DNA of 64,000 bases from JAJFKX01 sp965230265 (GTDB taxonomy: Bacteria; Pseudomonadota; Gammaproteobacteria; Xanthomonadales; Wenzhouxiangellaceae), in NCBI GenBank assembly GCA_965230265.1, contig OZ245999.1:1736001-1800000 (forward strand), read 5' to 3'. The notes under the pieces are model-generated. The model saw nothing but the letters and a program-made list of their open reading frames with translations. It searched no databases and had not been told where the DNA came from. Positions 35,427 through 43,928 of the stretch are shown piece after piece. Each line of letters opens with the position of its first letter. Position 1 is the first letter of the stretch. The translations under genes and the position numbers were made by a program.

Positions 35427-36611
35427 ATGATCGAAAGATTTTCCTTGATAACCCAATTAATAATTGGCCTGATACTTATCTGCCTGACATTACCTGTCAC
35501 CGCTGACTCGGTCGCACCAGCACTACAGCTCAAACAATCATCGCAACACGCCAATATTGATCGCGCCTTGATTCGCACATTTGAACATCAGTTTCATCAC
35601 CTAATGAATGATGCTGATATTCCCGGTGGGGCATTTGTGATTGTTACCCCAGAGGCAATTGCCGGCCTGGGTACATCCGGGCATACCGTTGTTGATGGCA
35701 GCGATGTGGTAACTGCGAAAACCGTTTTTCGTCTGGCTTCAGTGTCCAAAACTTTTGCAGCAGAGCTGACTGCGCTGTTGGTCGAACAAGGCAAACTCAC
35801 CTGGCAAGACCCTGCCAACCGTTACGTGCCGGATTTTAAAATCAACGGTAATACCCAACAAATCACACTGGAAGACCTACTGGGCCAAAGTACTGGCATT
35901 ATCGGACATGCCTACGATCATTTAATTGAAGAAGGCCAATTGGTAGAACAGATTCTGCCTAAGTTCGCCAGCCTTAAACCCGTGTGTTCGCCCAGCACCT
36001 GTTACACCTATCAAAATGTGGCTTTCAGCCTGATTGAACCGGCCATTCAAAATGTCAGCCAGACCAGCTATACCCAAAATTTGAGCACACATATATTTGA
36101 ACCGCTAAAGATGCAAACGGCCTCCGTGGGCCTGAATAATTTATTGAGCAGCAACAGCTATGCCCGCCCCCACCGCAAACGGGGCTCAAACTGGCAAGAG
36201 GTTCCGGTATTACCCACTTACTATCGCATCAGCCCCGCCGCAGGCGTCAATGCCAGCATCCTGGATATGGCTCGCTGGCTACAGGCCCAACTGGGCGCAA
36301 ACCCTGCTGTCATTCCCAAAAGTGTAGTGGACAGCGTAACGGCACCGCGCCTGCACACGCGCGGGGATTTACGACGCAAGTTCTGGCGTGACCATTTAAC
36401 GGACGCACATTATGGCCTGGGCTGGCGTGTATATCGTTGGGGTGATGAAACTTTGATTTATCATGGTGGCTGGGTATCCGGGTTCCGAGCCGATATCGCC
36501 TTTTCACGTGAACACAATGTAGGGTTTGCATTACTGACCAATGCAGAGGGCAGTACTGTCAGTGAAATCACCACTACATTTTGGGAGATGTTTTTCGATA
36601 AGCACAAATAA
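35427..36611 (+). CDS. Serine hydrolase of the beta-lactamase/PBP4-like (class C) family
   Basis: Exported enzyme of 394 residues with a signal peptide (LITQLIIGLILICLTLPVTA). The penicillin-recognising active site is S105-V-S-K108, followed by YQN near residue 193 (Tyr-x-Asn motif) and HGG near 346 in YHGGWVSGFRAD (the KTG-equivalent HxG). This layout is that of class C beta-lactamase-like hydrolases and esterases (EstB, PBP4*). Whether it cleaves peptidoglycan, peptides or esters cannot be told; HGG in place of KTG argues against an ordinary beta-lactamase. ATG at 35427 gives a normal signal peptide. Confidence 0.87.
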   Translation: MIERFSLITQLIIGLILICLTLPVTADSVAPALQLKQSSQHANIDRALIRTFEHQFHHLMNDADIPGGAFVIVTPEAIAGLGTSGHTVVDGSDVVTAKTVFRLASVSKTFAAELTALLVEQGKLTWQDPANRYVPDFKINGNTQQITLEDLLGQSTGIIGHAYDHLIEEGQLVEQILPKFASLKPVCSPSTCYTYQNVAFSLIEPAIQNVSQTSYTQNLSTHIFEPLKMQTASVGLNNLLSSNSYARPHRKRGSNWQEVPVLPTYYRISPAAGVNASILDMARWLQAQLGANPAVIPKSVVDSVTAPRLHTRGDLRRKFWRDHLTDAHYGLGWRVYRWGDETLIYHGGWVSGFRADIAFSREHNVGFALLTNAEGSTVSEITTTFWEMFFDKHK

Positions 36612-36912
36612 TACCGACCAGACAAATGTACTTACTGATTCCTAAACACAGTTCTCTTGCCCTCACAACAATTTAGTAACATAACGAATGTTATAAATCC
36701 TGATACTTTCATCAACACTGGACTAAATACGTCAAGATTCTAATTATTAATAAACAGCCTCAAGTTATTTTGTTTAAACCTTGTTGAAAAACTCGGCAAT
36801 CATAAAGTTTCAACCAGCAAGCAGGCATTTATTATCATCGACTTCCTCATTAAAATCTGCTATTACTAGCTTCCGGCAGATGCAAAGGTGAGGCAATCTG
36901 GGCAAATAAAGT
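36612..36912. other. A+T-rich promoter region before the ECF sigma factor gene
   Basis: About 300 bases between the hydrolase and sigma genes, rich in A and T. No RNA gene, repeat or convincing sigma-70 promoter could be defined by eye. The region presumably holds the promoter of the sigma-kinase operon, perhaps self-recognised by the ECF sigma factor itself. Confidence 0.4.
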
Positions 36913-37521
36913 ATGTCTGACACATTGAATGCCGCAGGTCAGCAAGACCTTACAAAGCTACTAAAAGACTGGAACCACGGTGACGCCTCAGCAGGGGATG
37001 TCCTATTCACAGAAATATATCAAGCCTTAAAAGTCATCGCTTCGAACCGGTTACGAGATGTCAACGCATCAGTACAAACCACAGAGTTGGTACACGAAGG
37101 GTTTTTAGTACTCAGCCAGAAAGCCAGCATCCAGTGGCAAGACAGAAAACATTTTTTTGCGATCGCGGCCAACGTTATCCGCAGACTATTGGTCGATCGC
37201 GCACGAGCCAGTCATGCAGCAAAAAGAGGAGGTGCCAATACTCGGTATATTCCTCTGGATGATATTCGGCTCCCAGCATGCGATCAACAGATCGATTGGA
37301 TTGAATTCGACAAAGTATTTCAAGAACTAGAGTCTCTGGACAAAACATTAACCCGCGTTATGGAGTTACGTTTAATCATGGGGCTAACTGTTCGGGAAAC
37401 AGCCGATATTCTATTGGTTAGCACAGCAACCATCTCTCGAAAATGGAATTTCGGCCTGGTGTGGTTGCAAGACCGTATGACAACACCGCCGTTCCCTAAA
37501 AGAAACAATATCCAGCATTAG
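36913..37521 (+). CDS. ECF sigma factor, TIGR02999/Sigma70_ECF type
   Basis: Extracytoplasmic-function sigma factor of 202 residues. Region 2 begins around residue 25 and includes DVNASVQTTELVHEGFLVLSQ and WQDRKHFFAIAANVIRRLLVDRARA; region 4 has LTRVMELRLIMGLTVRETADIL with the helix-turn-helix. The phrase VIRRLLVDRARA is typical for the ECF group (TIGR02999) that occurs with protein kinase genes. The kinase-TPR gene begins 2 bases after its stop. It probably directs genes controlled by that kinase (known for some members, inferred here). No anti-sigma factor gene is present. Confidence 0.9.
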   Translation: MSDTLNAAGQQDLTKLLKDWNHGDASAGDVLFTEIYQALKVIASNRLRDVNASVQTTELVHEGFLVLSQKASIQWQDRKHFFAIAANVIRRLLVDRARASHAAKRGGANTRYIPLDDIRLPACDQQIDWIEFDKVFQELESLDKTLTRVMELRLIMGLTVRETADILLVSTATISRKWNFGLVWLQDRMTTPPFPKRNNIQH

Positions 37522-37523
37522 TC

Positions 37524-40283
37524 ATGACAGAAGAGCATCAACAGCATCCAACCCTGAGCAATACTCAGTTCCAACAAGCACAACTATTGTTCACACAGGC
37601 GAACCAGCTTCCCCATCACCAACGTAACCATTGGCTTGAACAGCAAACAGCTGATCCTGTAGTCATTGAAAAAGTGCGTCAATTGCTGGACATTTCCAAT
37701 CAACCCCAACAACACAGTACTCATAAGCCGATATCGGCTATCGATATGCTGGAACTGGCTTTGATCGAATCAGAATTGGGCAAATACCAGCTGACCAAAA
37801 GCCTGGGTGAAGGCGGTATGGGCAGAGTCTATTTAGCCCGCAGAAATGACCAGGCGTTTGATAAAGACGTTGTCATCAAATTAATGAAGGGCTTCCATAA
37901 AAAAGACTCTACCCTTCAGCGCTTTCATTTTGAACGACAAGTACTGGCCAAAATGGAACACTCCAATATTGCCAGGCTGCTCGATGGTGGTGAATGCCAG
38001 GATGGCACCCCATTTTATGTCATGGAATATGTGGATGGCAGCAACCTTATTGAATATTCCCGTCAGCATCAGCTAAATCTTAATCAGCGTCTGGGATTGT
38101 TCCAGAAAATCTGTGCTGCTGTTCATTACGCTCATCAGAATCTGATTATTCATCGTGATTTAAAGCCCAGCAATATTCTGATAAATCAGGAAGGCGAGCC
38201 AAAACTGCTGGATTTTGGCATTGCTAAACGACTCAGTGACGACAGCGCCGCACTGACCCAAACCGCCATGCATCCAATGACACCGGCATACTCCAGCCCC
38301 GAACAAATACTTGGCAAACATTTAACCACTGCCAGTGATGTTTATTCACTGGGTATGATTCTGTTTGAAATCCTTGCTGGACAAAGCCCTTACGATGAGT
38401 ACAACACTGATCCACTGCGCTTAAAAGTAGCCATCTGTGAGCATGAGCCTGAAGCACCATCAAAGCTTAATAGCAGAAGCAAACTTCGCTGGTCTCGCGA
38501 CCTGGACAATATCGTATTAAAAACACTGCGCAAAGACCCCACCAGGCGTTATCGTTCTGTGCTGCAATTATCGGATGATATACAGCGCTACCGTGATGGA
38601 CACCCGGTCAGCGCCAGCCGCAATACCTGGTTATACCGTGGTACTAAATTGCTATTTCGCCATCGTTGGGCCGCGGCTGGCATATTGCTTGCGGTAGTGT
38701 TATTAGCTGCACAACAAATAAGAGTCCTGCAACAGCGCGACCAGGCACAGCTAAATGCTCAACGAGCAGAGCAAAATCGTGACTTCCTAATTAACATGTT
38801 CGACACGCTCGACCCCAATGTTTCACAACAGATTGATATCTCTGCTAAGGCAGTTTTGGATCATGGTGCCCGTCAATTAGATAATAGTTTGCTTGACCAA
38901 CCTGAGCTGCGGGCAGAACTAATGACAACCCTGGCCAGTCTTTACCAACAACATGGTTTATTTCAAGAGGCTGCTACACTGGCCGAAAATGCCATCAACA
39001 TAAAACAAAGTCTATATCTTGACCAAAGCCCAGAATTAGCAGAAACTCTTAATACCTTAGCCAATACATATATTCATCAAGGGCTAAATAATAAAGCTTT
39101 ATCCATCGCCCAAAAATCTCTAAATATTCTTAAACCCCATCAACAGCAATATCTCGAAGATTATGTATTTGCACTTAATATACTTAGCTTGGCGCACTTG
39201 AACAGTGGCCAATTAGAAACATCCAGACAAGTCAGTGAACGAAGTGTCGCTATTGCAAGAACATTACAAGACAAGAATCCTGAACTGCTCGTAGAAACAC
39301 TTGAGATATTCGGATTAGCAGACTTTTATCTGGATAACTATAAAGACGCAGAACAAACATTCCTGGAGTCTTTAACCATATGCAATAACTACTTAGAGAA
39401 AATGCATATCATTCGTGCATCAATTAATAATAACCTGGGATCAGTACTTGCAGAACAAGGATTGTATGAAAAAGCTGAAGACCATCATCGCCAGGCGCTT
39501 GCCATCATCACAAAGACACTGGGTGAAGAGCACCCTGATGTAGCATTTATTCAGAATACGCTTGGCTTATTATTACAGAATACCGGTCGTTTTGAAGAAG
39601 CCGAAGCTGCATTTAAGAACAGTTTACAATTAATGGAACAGACCATAGGAACCGAACATACCAAATTCATCACAACGCTCGGAAATTTGGCCCTGCTCTA
39701 TCGAGAAACCAATAGGCTTGAACAGGCACTGGAATTAGCATACCAAGCACTGGAAATTCAACAAAAAATTGCACCCGATAATCTAGATCAGATTGCGATC
39801 AGGCAATATGTGGTCGCGCTGACACTATCAGCCTTGCAGCGATTTGAACTTGCTGAGCAAATGTACTTAACAGTCATAGCTATATGGATTAACACACGTG
39901 GTAAAAACAGTAATGATTTAGCCACGGCACGCTCCAGCCTTGCCACCATGCTTGCGCGTCAAGAGAAATACCCTCAAGCAGAAATGCAAATGCGTTCGGC
40001 ATTGGTTATTTATCAGCAAAAGTTAGCACCGGAACATTGGCATATCGCGGTAGTAAACTATAGTTTAGGCAATATAGTTATGCAGCAGGGTCGATTTGGA
40101 GAAGCTGAATCACTGCTAGTGCCCGCTTGTGATCGATTGTTCGAAGCAAAGTCAATCCAGTCCAGATACACTAGAAATTGTTATAAATTTATCATCGAAT
40201 TATACCGAAAAACTGATCGCTTAGCGGAAGCTGAGCCGTATCAAAAACAATTGGATAACACTGAGTCTGGTCAGCTCGGCTAA
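37524..40283 (+). CDS. Ser/Thr protein kinase with TPR-rich C-terminus
   Basis: A 919-residue membrane receptor-like kinase. The kinase domain spans about residues 88-360: GEGGMGRVY at 95-103, the ATP-binding Lys at 119, the catalytic HRDLKPSN at 210-217, DFG at 230-232 and SSPEQ after it. A single membrane helix follows (about 375-395, AAAGILLAVVLLAA). The rest, residues 450-900, is a long series of TPR-like units, such as LGNLALLYRETNRLEQALELAYQALE, and should lie outside the cytoplasm. This kinase-TM-TPR layout and the linked ECF sigma factor are seen in several gammaproteobacteria. The TPR part may bind a ligand or protein (inference). The C-terminus ends directly at the next convergent gene. 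Confidence 0.92.
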   Translation: MTEEHQQHPTLSNTQFQQAQLLFTQANQLPHHQRNHWLEQQTADPVVIEKVRQLLDISNQPQQHSTHKPISAIDMLELALIESELGKYQLTKSLGEGGMGRVYLARRNDQAFDKDVVIKLMKGFHKKDSTLQRFHFERQVLAKMEHSNIARLLDGGECQDGTPFYVMEYVDGSNLIEYSRQHQLNLNQRLGLFQKICAAVHYAHQNLIIHRDLKPSNILINQEGEPKLLDFGIAKRLSDDSAALTQTAMHPMTPAYSSPEQILGKHLTTASDVYSLGMILFEILAGQSPYDEYNTDPLRLKVAICEHEPEAPSKLNSRSKLRWSRDLDNIVLKTLRKDPTRRYRSVLQLSDDIQRYRDGHPVSASRNTWLYRGTKLLFRHRWAAAGILLAVVLLAAQQIRVLQQRDQAQLNAQRAEQNRDFLINMFDTLDPNVSQQIDISAKAVLDHGARQLDNSLLDQPELRAELMTTLASLYQQHGLFQEAATLAENAINIKQSLYLDQSPELAETLNTLANTYIHQGLNNKALSIAQKSLNILKPHQQQYLEDYVFALNILSLAHLNSGQLETSRQVSERSVAIARTLQDKNPELLVETLEIFGLADFYLDNYKDAEQTFLESLTICNNYLEKMHIIRASINNNLGSVLAEQGLYEKAEDHHRQALAIITKTLGEEHPDVAFIQNTLGLLLQNTGRFEEAEAAFKNSLQLMEQTIGTEHTKFITTLGNLALLYRETNRLEQALELAYQALEIQQKIAPDNLDQIAIRQYVVALTLSALQRFELAEQMYLTVIAIWINTRGKNSNDLATARSSLATMLARQEKYPQAEMQMRSALVIYQQKLAPEHWHIAVVNYSLGNIVMQQGRFGEAESLLVPACDRLFEAKSIQSRYTRNCYKFIIELYRKTDRLAEAEPYQKQLDNTESGQLG

Positions 40284-41720
40284 TCAAGTCAGAGGTGTTG
40301 TTCGTCTCGCCTGATGCAACAACGCTACCAGCTCATCAATGTGCCTTGTTTCGGTTAAGTAACTGGTCACACACACCCGTATAACCGGCCGCCCTGCAAT
40401 TTGAGTGATAGAAATCCAGGCACGACCTGTATTCACCACAGCATCAACAATGGCTGCCTGATGTGCCGCAAGTTGTTCGCGATTCAAGCCGTCTGCGAGA
40501 GCATCTTCAAAACAGACAATCGCTAAAGAAGCTTCGGTCACCAAACGCCAATCGCGTGTCTGTAGCTGTTCCGCCAGATAACCGGCCATCGCTACCTGAT
40601 GTTCGATGGTTTCGGCATAGCCATGACGACCAACACTGGCCATGGTCATAAACAGCTTCAAACCAATCAGACGACGGGAAAACTGCAAGCTAAGCCGGTA
40701 GTTATCCATGCCTACCTCGCTGCTTTCCGGTACGTAGGCCGTTTCCAGATGAAAAGTATCAGCCAGCCAGCGGCCCTCGCGTGCGATCAGTACACCAGCA
40801 GCCATTGGCACCGATAACAGTTTATGCGGATCAAATGTGATGGTATCAGCATGCTCGATACCGGCCAGCTTACCTTTGAGCTTGTCAGATAAAATAACTG
40901 CCCCGCCCCAGGCCGCATCCACATGCAAATGTAACTGCTCGCGTTGACAAACCTCTGCAATGGCAGACATCGGATCAATAATGCCTGCATTGGTGGTACC
41001 AGCAGTCGCCACCACCATAAACGGTAAATTTCCTTTGGCTCGGTCAGCTTCAATCACCTTCTGCAAATGGTCCACGCGCAGCCGGTAACCATCATCGGTA
41101 GCAATAGTGCGCACAGCGTCGCGCCCCAAGCCACAGGTATGAGCAATTTTTTCAAAAGAGTGGTGGAATTCGTCAGAACAGTAAAATACCGGTTGTCCGG
41201 ACAATGCTCTTAATCCCTGCCGGGTAAATTCAGGGAACTGCCGCGTCAACGCCAGCAATACGCCTGTAGAGTTAGCCTCAGAGCCACCGGTAGTGAAGCT
41301 GCCATAAGCCTGCTCCACCGGCAAGCCGAAACGCCCAGCGAAATACTTGATCAAATGGCGCTCCATCTCCACACCAAAAGGATTGTGATGGTAAGCACCA
41401 ACCTGCGGGTTTAATGCTGCTGCCAGCAGATCAGCCAATACACCGGCAAAGCTTGGCGCGGGGTTAAAGAGGCCATAATAATTTGGATGAGCAACTTTCA
41501 TTCCACCATCACGAAGCGATTGATAGGCGCTTTCGACCACTTCACCCAGGTCTTTTTCTGATTCAAAATCAATGCTTTGTAATCCTTTTCTCAGTTCAGT
41601 AGCTGTAAGCACGGGCGTCACTGATGAGTTTTGCAACTGCTGGTAATAATCATCGATAAGCAAAGCGGTTTGTTGCAACAGCTGCAGGCGGTGCGAAGAA
41701 TCAGGTAGTAATCGGTGCAT
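40284..41720 (-). CDS. PLP-dependent group II amino acid decarboxylase
   Basis: Cytoplasmic enzyme of 478 residues, type II PLP decarboxylase (aromatic amino acid, tyrosine, histidine or diaminobutyrate type). The PLP lysine is in TITFDPHKLLSVP near residue 300, the His that stacks on PLP is in DEFHHSFEK, and HLHVDAAWGGAV contains the Asp that binds the pyridine nitrogen. FTTGGSEANSTGVLLAL is the phosphate-side substrate loop. The specific amino acid cannot be read from the sequence. It is tail to tail with the kinase gene with no base between the stops. The start at 41720 has normal family distance to the first conserved segment. Confidence 0.88.
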   Translation of the reverse strand: MHRLLPDSSHRLQLLQQTALLIDDYYQQLQNSSVTPVLTATELRKGLQSIDFESEKDLGEVVESAYQSLRDGGMKVAHPNYYGLFNPAPSFAGVLADLLAAALNPQVGAYHHNPFGVEMERHLIKYFAGRFGLPVEQAYGSFTTGGSEANSTGVLLALTRQFPEFTRQGLRALSGQPVFYCSDEFHHSFEKIAHTCGLGRDAVRTIATDDGYRLRVDHLQKVIEADRAKGNLPFMVVATAGTTNAGIIDPMSAIAEVCQREQLHLHVDAAWGGAVILSDKLKGKLAGIEHADTITFDPHKLLSVPMAAGVLIAREGRWLADTFHLETAYVPESSEVGMDNYRLSLQFSRRLIGLKLFMTMASVGRHGYAETIEHQVAMAGYLAEQLQTRDWRLVTEASLAIVCFEDALADGLNREQLAAHQAAIVDAVVNTGRAWISITQIAGRPVIRVCVTSYLTETRHIDELVALLHQARRTTPLT

Positions 41721-41976
41721 CAGATATCCAGTGCTTTGAGTGTTTGGTTAGGCGTTCTACAATCATCCAATAGGATTGCCCCATCAGCAAGCATTATGCA
41801 GGGATGGCAGGCCAACTAATCATGATCATTGTCCGCAAAAAAATGCCGCCTGTCACCCATTTTGCTATAGTCGGTCACACAGGCTTTTATCGCATAAAAC
41901 AAAAGTAATCAGCCTGAATATATTTTACCCATTCAATAATTATCTTGAACTATTCTATTTAATCGGGAGAGAACTC

Positions 41977-42369
41977 ATGCAGCATTCTAAGATACAGGCC
42001 ATCGGCCGTATTCTGTTAGCATTAATTTTTGTTGTTTATGGTTTCGATAAAGCCTTCGGTTTTATTGGCGGTGGCTTTAGTGGAACCTCCGGCGCCATTG
42101 CCAGTAAAGGGTTGCCATTACCGGACGTGTTAACTGCAATCACGATTCTTATTGAAGCCGGCGGTGGCTTAATGTTGTTATTCGGTTTTAAAACACGGTT
42201 GGCGGCCTGGGCGATATTTCTGCTGCTGATTCCAATCACCTTCTTCTTCCACCCGGCATGGTCTGATATTGGCCAGTTATCCAGCTTCCTGAAAAACCTG
42301 GCAGTAATGGGTGGCATGCTTTGTCTGGTTGCACATGGTCCTGGTGCTTGGGCTGTTGATAAGCGCTAG
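41977..42369 (+). CDS. DoxX-family membrane protein (second of two)
   Basis: Inner-membrane protein of 130 residues with four helices, similar to DoxX/SURF4-type quinone- or redox-associated proteins. Typical parts are RILLALIFVVYGFDKAFGF and IEAGGGLMLLFGFKTR. I chose the ATG at 41977 because GGGAG lies upstream and the frame before it (from 41776) has no family similarity. A strong hairpin follows the stop. Confidence 0.83.
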   Translation: MQHSKIQAIGRILLALIFVVYGFDKAFGFIGGGFSGTSGAIASKGLPLPDVLTAITILIEAGGGLMLLFGFKTRLAAWAIFLLLIPITFFFHPAWSDIGQLSSFLKNLAVMGGMLCLVAHGPGAWAVDKR

Positions 42370-42385
42370 ACACTCTATTGTGATG

Positions 42386-42412
42386 ACTGGGCGCAATTTT
42401 GTTGCGCCCAGT
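42386..42412 (+). terminator. Hairpin terminator after the second DoxX gene
   Basis: ACTGGGCGCAA, loop TTTTG, TTGCGCCCAGT: a perfect 11-bp stem 16 bases after the stop. No T-run follows, only TACGATAT. Confidence 0.6.
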
Positions 42413-42479
42413 TACGATATGCTTGTAAAGCCGCACCTCACCTACCAAGCCGCTTAATGGATAAAAAGGGGTTGATCGC

Positions 42480-42780
42480 ATGCGCTTTTTACTAAGAAGT
42501 TTATGTTTATTTTGTTTGGCCACTATCGCTAATGCACAAATAATCAGTCCTGTTGGTTTTGTTGAGTCAAATCCTTTTGCCGAATTTGAAGTCACCAGTG
42601 ATGGCTCCGCCTATTTATGCTATCGGCTTTGAAGACGATAGCATCACAACTTTCAATCGCAATGCCAAAAGTGGTTAGCTAAACCTTGCAGGTGTTACGC
42701 CTTTATCGCAAATAGCATCGAGCATGCAACTAATGCCTGATGACCAATTTATGTACGTACGATTGACAGTTTTGCCCTTG
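42480..42780 (+). pseudogene. Decayed exported beta-propeller-like gene
   Basis: An ATG at 42480 starts a signal peptide (MRFLLRSLCLFCLATIANAQ) and 50 codons ending at 42632. The coding sense goes on in another frame with YAIGFEDDSITTFNRNA, a phrase typical of beta-propeller (lactonase/YncE-like) repeats, then hits an in-frame stop after AKSG and continues as LNLAGVTPL. So at least one frameshift near 42615 and one nonsense change are present, and there is another shift near 42755. The remnant stops near the GFA gene. I infer a pseudogene fragment; the intact ancestor's function is unknown. Confidence 0.65.
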
Positions 42781-42781
42781 A

Positions 42782-43198
42782 TTATTCAGGGTATTCCGAA
42801 AACACTGGTGTATTGGCATCCGAACAAGACCAATCGCTGCGTGAGTCCCAAAAAATCCTCGCCTGTGGCTTGATGGTTGTTTCAGAATCCAATGAGCCTG
42901 CAGGAATAATCACCATATTACCGCCGGGAATTTCGCGTGGCAGTAAACTGCCACAGGTTTTGCAAAAACAGGTAGAAAAGCGAATCGCATCGGGCACTTT
43001 GTAGTGTGTCAAGTGGTCTGCACCACGTGTCCAGCTAATGCTCTGCGCCTCGGGCATAATAATATTGCTGCAGTGTCCGGTACCACTGGCCTTACGACAG
43101 CGTTGACAATGGCAATGGTAAAACTTGGCTGCTTCGCCTTTAATTTCATAAGCCACTGCACCACACAAACAGCTACCATTTAATGTATCTGTTGCCAT
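42782..43198 (-). CDS. GFA-family glutathione-dependent formaldehyde-activating-like enzyme
   Basis: Zinc protein of 138 residues in the GFA (Mss4-like) fold, whose model member joins formaldehyde and glutathione. The zinc site uses CLCG near residue 10, CHCQRC near 30 and a later Cys pair in FSTCFCKTCG. Length and the final EYPE match family members. Most of the wider family is not proved to act on formaldehyde, so the reaction is uncertain. The start ATG at 43198 is preceded by a GAGATGGC-like stretch. The gene may be the recent neighbour of the pseudogene on the other strand. Confidence 0.87.
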   Translation of the reverse strand: MATDTLNGSCLCGAVAYEIKGEAAKFYHCHCQRCRKASGTGHCSNIIMPEAQSISWTRGADHLTHYKVPDAIRFSTCFCKTCGSLLPREIPGGNMVIIPAGSLDSETTIKPQARIFWDSRSDWSCSDANTPVFSEYPE

Positions 43199-43239
43199 CT
43201 CGATCTCCAGTACGTGCCAACACCTATCTATGCTAGGTG

Positions 43240-43278
43240 ATCAATGCTGGAATAACCAGTGATCACTCCAGTATTGAT
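43240..43278 (-). terminator. Inverted repeat between cyclophilin and GFA genes
   Basis: ATCAATGCTGGA (43240-43251) and TCCAGTATTGAT (43267-43278) form a 12-bp stem with one mismatch around a 15-base loop. It lies after the cyclophilin stop on the minus strand and may terminate that transcript; no T-run follows. Confidence 0.45.
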
Positions 43279-43318
43279 TGCTATTAGCTAATGCCTGTTG
43301 GTTTTCTGGTCAGTGCAT

Positions 43319-43822
43319 TTAGCCTAGCACTTTGTTCCATTGATCCACGCGATCCTGAACCATGGCATATACACTAGCGGTATCGCCTTCAATGGTGACA
43401 CTGTCAATTGAATCACCCTGGGCGATGCTATTGACCACATCCTGGTCAGCCTGGCTAACGACTTCACCAAATACAGTGTGTTTACCATCCAGCCATGGTG
43501 TCGGTTCATGAGTAATAAAAAACTGACTGCCATTGGTGCCTGGCCCGGCATTGGCCATAGACAGCTTACCAGGCGCATCATGACGCAAGTCAGTATCTAC
43601 TTCATCTTCAAAACGGTAACCCGGACTGCCTGCACCTGTGCCGTTAGGGCATCCACCCTGAATCATAAAATTAGGAATAACACGGTGGAAATTGAGGTTA
43701 TCGTAAAAACCTTTTTCAACCAGGTTACAAAAATTTGCTACGGTCAATGGTGTTTTGTCTGCATGCAACTTAAGGTTAATCGGACCTTTGCTGGTTTGCA
43801 TTACTGCAGTTAAATCGCTCAT
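43319..43822 (-). CDS. Peptidyl-prolyl cis-trans isomerase, cyclophilin (PpiB) type
   Basis: Cytoplasmic cyclophilin of 167 residues. Active-site segments are FHRVIPNFMIQGG, with catalytic Arg and Phe, and GSQFFITHEPTPWLDGKHTVFGEV, with the conserved Trp replaced by the usual bacterial arrangement. No signal peptide, so it is the cytoplasmic PpiB form. An AGGAGTTTACATG start with a good ribosome-binding site is seen. Single gene between the GFA gene and a tagged secreted protein gene. Confidence 0.92.
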   Translation of the reverse strand: MSDLTAVMQTSKGPINLKLHADKTPLTVANFCNLVEKGFYDNLNFHRVIPNFMIQGGCPNGTGAGSPGYRFEDEVDTDLRHDAPGKLSMANAGPGTNGSQFFITHEPTPWLDGKHTVFGEVVSQADQDVVNSIAQGDSIDSVTIEGDTASVYAMVQDRVDQWNKVLG

Positions 43823-43928
43823 GTAAACTCCTTGATTGATATTGGATAGGCAAACGACGGATTTTACCTGAAATCATCACCATGAGTAATGATTATGGTA
43901 TTAACCTTCTTTTAATCACCGTAACCCA

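Noticed and set aside
42236..42595. 119-codon minus-strand frame across the DoxX 3' end and the pseudogene
   Set aside because: No ribosome-binding site or domain; it runs through a hairpin terminator and antisense to DoxX.
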